Assembly: GCA_963971225.1 (NCBI GenBank)
Contig: OZ020270.1
Coordinates: forward strand, 31,071,823 to 31,135,822
Source: Melieria omissa
Lineage: Eukaryota; Arthropoda; Insecta; Diptera; Ulidiidae
Length of the DNA stretch: 64,000 bases
Direction of reading: 5' to 3'
Shown: positions 60,979 to 64,000 of the stretch, in pieces
Numbering within the stretch: the stretch's first letter is position 1
Layout of the letters: each line of letters starts with the position of its first letter
Translations under genes and position numbers: made by a program
The notes under the pieces: model-generated
Seen by the model: the letters and a program-made list of their open reading frames with translations, nothing else
The model's database searches: none
Told to the model about the DNA's origin: nothing

Positions 60979-62317
60979 ATAATCAAAGTATACATGTGTC
61001 TCTTTTCATAATTAACAAATTTAAAGGAAACCAATGCAAAAATAATAGTAAAAATTCACGAATTTTACCCCCTCTAAAAGAGTAAACTCCAGAAAATATC
61101 TTACCATGCTGACTATAGGCATATAAATACAAAGTATAAGCAGCACTAAAAAAAGATAAAAAAGCTAAAGAAACTATAGTTACTCAAGATCAACTTACTA
61201 ATCTATTAAATAAAGAAATTTCACCAAGTAAATTTAAAGAAGGAGGGGCAGCTATATTACAAGCACTAAGCAAAAATCATCATAAAGCTATGGAAGGCAT
61301 AAAATTTAGTAAACCCTTATTAATTAAAAGACTTCGTCTGCCTAATCGTTCGTAAGTAATATTGGCCAAACAAAATAAACCAGAAGAACAAAGACCATGA
61401 GCAATCATTAAAGTGTACGAACCACAAAGACCTCAATAAGTCAATGTTATAAATCCACCTAATACAATGCCTATATGAGCGACAGAAGAATAGGCAATTA
61501 AAGCCTTTAAATCAGTCTGCCGTAAACAAACTAAACTAATTAAAACTCCTCCGACTAATCTAATTCTAATTCATACAAAATTAAATTTCATTGCTACAAA
61601 TTGCAAAAAAGAGAAAACACGTAATAAACCGTAACCTCCTAACTTAAGCATAATTCCTGCCAAAATTATAGACCCTGATACTGGGGCTTCAACATGAGCC
61701 TTAGGAAGTCATAAATGAACTAAAAATATTGGTATCTTAACTAAAAAAGCTAAGATTAAAGAAAAATATAACAATTCATAATTAAATAAATAATTTCTAA
61801 GCAGATAAAAATTCATTACTCTAGTTTCAATATATAGATAAAAAATACCGACTAGTATAGGTAAAGAAACTAATAAAGTATAAAAAAGTAGGTACACCCC
61901 AGCTTGAAGACGTTCAGGTTGATATCCCCACCCTATAATAAGAAACAACGTAGGGATTAAGCTACTTTCAAAAAATAAATAAAATATAAATAAATTCATT
62001 CTACCAAAAGTTAAAACTAAAAAAATTAATAAAAACAAAATATTAATCAAAAATAAATTTTGATAATTATTATACTTAACAACAGACTCTCTAGAAGTAA
62101 GTATTAAAGAACAAATTCATAAACTTAACAAAATTAAACCATAAGAGATTATATCACAACCTAAAAAATAAGAAATATTTACAAAAAAATTAGTGTAATA
62201 GTTAAAAATGATGAAAAAAAAACTAATTATAAACAATATACACTGTACCATTCAAAATATATTATTTATAAAACAAATAGGAATAACAAACAAAAGTATA
62301 AAAATTAATTTTAACAT
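60979..62317 (-). CDS. ND4: NADH dehydrogenase subunit 4
   Basis: 446 codons from ATG at 62315-62317 to an incomplete T stop beside tRNA-His; 1,339 bp, the usual length. Conserved [20 protein letters not shown] and [15 protein letters not shown] are intact. Confidence 0.92.
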
Positions 62318-62607
62318 TATAAAATATTAAAAGATTGAAAATAATCATTACCATGGGTACGAATTATAGAAACCAAAATTGATAAACCTAAAGCCCCTTC
62401 ACAAACACTGAAAGTCAAGAATATCATTCTAAAAAATCCTCTATAATCTAACAAACTTAAATACAAAAATAAGAAAAAGAATAGTCTAAGTACAATATAT
62501 TCTAATCTCAACAACATTGACAGTAAATGTTTACGATTAGACACAAAAACAAAAATACCTATTAAAAACAAAATACTAGGTAATCCTCAATATAAAATTA
62601 TTAACAT
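62317..62607 (-). CDS. ND4L: NADH dehydrogenase subunit 4L
   Basis: 96 codons from ATG at 62605-62607 to TAA 62317-62319, overlapping the ND4 start by one base. The membrane-embedded Glu region LLRLEYIVL and [11 protein letters not shown] are conserved. Confidence 0.92.
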
Positions 62608-62609
62608 TA

Positions 62610-62675
62610 GTTTTAATAGTTTAATAAAAACACTGGTCTTGTAAATCAAAAATAAGAAAGCTATCTTTTAAAACT
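62610..62675 (+). tRNA. trnT: mt tRNA-Thr (TGT)
   Basis: GTTTTAA/TTAAAAC acceptor; anticodon TGT. Confidence 0.92.
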
Positions 62676-62740
62676 TCAAGAGAAAGAAAACCTCCTTTCA
62701 TTAATCCCCAAAATTAATATTTTTTATAAACTACCTCTTG
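62676..62740 (-). tRNA. trnP: mt tRNA-Pro (TGG)
   Basis: Minus strand, CAAGAGG/TCTCTTG acceptor; anticodon TGG. Confidence 0.92.
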
Positions 62741-62742
62741 AT

Positions 62743-63267
62743 ATTATACAAAGAACTCTTTATATCTTAACTTTTATTTTCAGATTAATCTTTATACAAA
62801 TGAACCACCCCCTAGCTATAGGACTACTACTTCTAGTCCAAACCCTAATAATTTGTTTACTAACAGGACTAACAGCTAAAAGATTCTGATTCTCGTATAT
62901 TCTGTTCTTAATTTTCCTAGGAGGAATACTAGTTCTATTTATTTATGTTACTTCCCTAGCTTCAAATGAAATATTTTCATTATCATTAAAACTAACAACT
63001 ATTTCAATTATATTATTTATCATTTTAATGATTACATCAATATTTATTGACAAAACATCATCAATCTGATTCTATCAAAATAATGAAATAGAATCAATTT
63101 TCAATTCATATTCATACTTTACAGAAAATGTATTAAGTTTACAAAAACTGTATAATATACCAACTAACTTAATAACAATTCTACTAATAAACTATCTATT
63201 AGTAACCTTAATTGCAATTGTAAAAATTACTAATTTATTCTATGGCCCTTTACGACTAATAAACTAA
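62743..63267 (+). CDS. ND6: NADH dehydrogenase subunit 6
   Basis: 174 codons from ATT to TAA 63265-63267; 525 bp is the usual dipteran length. Hydrophobic, with [19 protein letters not shown] near residue 55. It shares one base with the CYTB start. Confidence 0.9.
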
Positions 63268-64000
63268 TGAACAAACCTTTACGAACCCAACACCCCTTAA
63301 TAAAAATTGCAAATAATGCATTAGTTGATTTACCTGCACCTATTAACATCTCAGCCTGATGAAATTTCGGGTCACTATTAGGATTATGTTTAATTATTCA
63401 AATTTTAACTGGGTTATTTTTAGCTATACACTACACAGCAGACATCAATATAGCATTTAATAGAGTAAATCATATTTGTCGAGATGTAAATTATGGTTGA
63501 TTATTACGAACTTTACATGCTAATGGAGCATCATTCTTCTTCATTTGTATTTATTTACACGTAGGACGAGGAATCTATTATGGATCTTATTTATTTACCC
63601 CCACATGATTAATCGGTGTAATTATTCTATTCCTAGTAATAGCAACAGCATTTATAGGTTATGTATTACCTTGAGGTCAGATATCTTTCTGAGGGGCAAC
63701 AGTAATCACTAATTTATTATCAGCTGTACCTTACTTAGGGATTGATTTAGTTCAATGAGTTTGAGGAGGATTCGCAGTAGATAACGCAACTCTAACACGA
63801 TTTTTCACTTTTCATTTTATTCTTCCATTTATCGTACTAGCAATAACCTTAATTCACCTATTATTCCTCCACCAAACAGGGTCCAATAATCCAATAGGTG
63901 TAAATTCTAACCTAGACAAAATTCCATTCCATCCATATTTTACATACAAGGACATTGTAGGATTTGTTATTATAATTGCAGCTTTAATTATATTAACTCT
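63267..64000 (+). CDS. CYTB: Cytochrome b, 5' part (cut by window end)
   Basis: About 244 codons from ATG ([20 protein letters not shown]). Heme-ligand histidines are present in [13 protein letters not shown] and in the region [11 protein letters not shown]. It is the core of complex III. No damage is visible in this part. Confidence 0.93.

Overview
The window looks like nuclear DNA of a dipteran fly, possibly a tephritid, packed with transposable elements and followed by about 10 kb of mitochondrial sequence. The mitochondrial genes follow the ancestral fly order, use the invertebrate mitochondrial code (TGA as Trp, AGA as Ser), and COI starts with TCG as in flies. I see no ordinary cellular gene outside the mitochondrial block. 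Region 1 (1-37,524) is a tandem array of a deleted errantivirus-like (Ty3/gypsy) LTR element lying on the minus strand. The basic unit is 2,416 bp: a 362-bp LTR, a tRNA-Lys-type primer binding site, an ~850-bp leader, a broken env, a polypurine tract, then the next LTR. Neighbouring units share one LTR; gag and pol are absent. Six long (ATT)n tracts (about 0.9-2.0 kb) interrupt the array, mostly against LTR ends. The last four units are a diverged subtype in which the tract has replaced the 3' half of env, or all of it in the last. The leader carries three stem-loops with the same 19-nt loop on different, compensating stems, plus a weaker fourth. Region 2 (37,525-38,818) is unassigned flanking DNA. 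Region 3 (38,819-54,010) is a nested stack of defective elements. It holds an Ulysses/Osvaldo-like Ty3/gypsy element with both LTRs and a 4-bp target duplication, lacking protease, RT and RNase H. Next comes a 17.6/297-like Ty3/gypsy element (tRNA-Ser primer site, gag, protease, RT, RNase H). That element is split by a CsRn1-like LTR element fragment that itself holds a mariner, by a solo LTR, by a TTAA-flanked palindromic element, and by a hAT-like element with a 463-bp-arm palindrome. A Harbinger-like end, a second mariner end and the 3' part of a non-LTR retrotransposon follow. Region 4 (about 54,010-64,000) is mitochondrial: ND2 (partial), W, C, Y, COI, L2, COII, K, D, ATP8, ATP6, COIII, G, ND3, A, R, N, S1, E, F, ND5, H, ND4, ND4L, T, P, ND6 and partial CYTB. 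COIII lacks about 448 bp, ND2 has a frameshifting deletion, and COI has Arg for a conserved Pro beside a copper-ligand His. This favours a recent nuclear copy (numt) or a chimeric assembly join over functional mtDNA. The most unusual signals are the env-only array with its covarying leader hairpins, and the direct join of LINE sequence to mtDNA.
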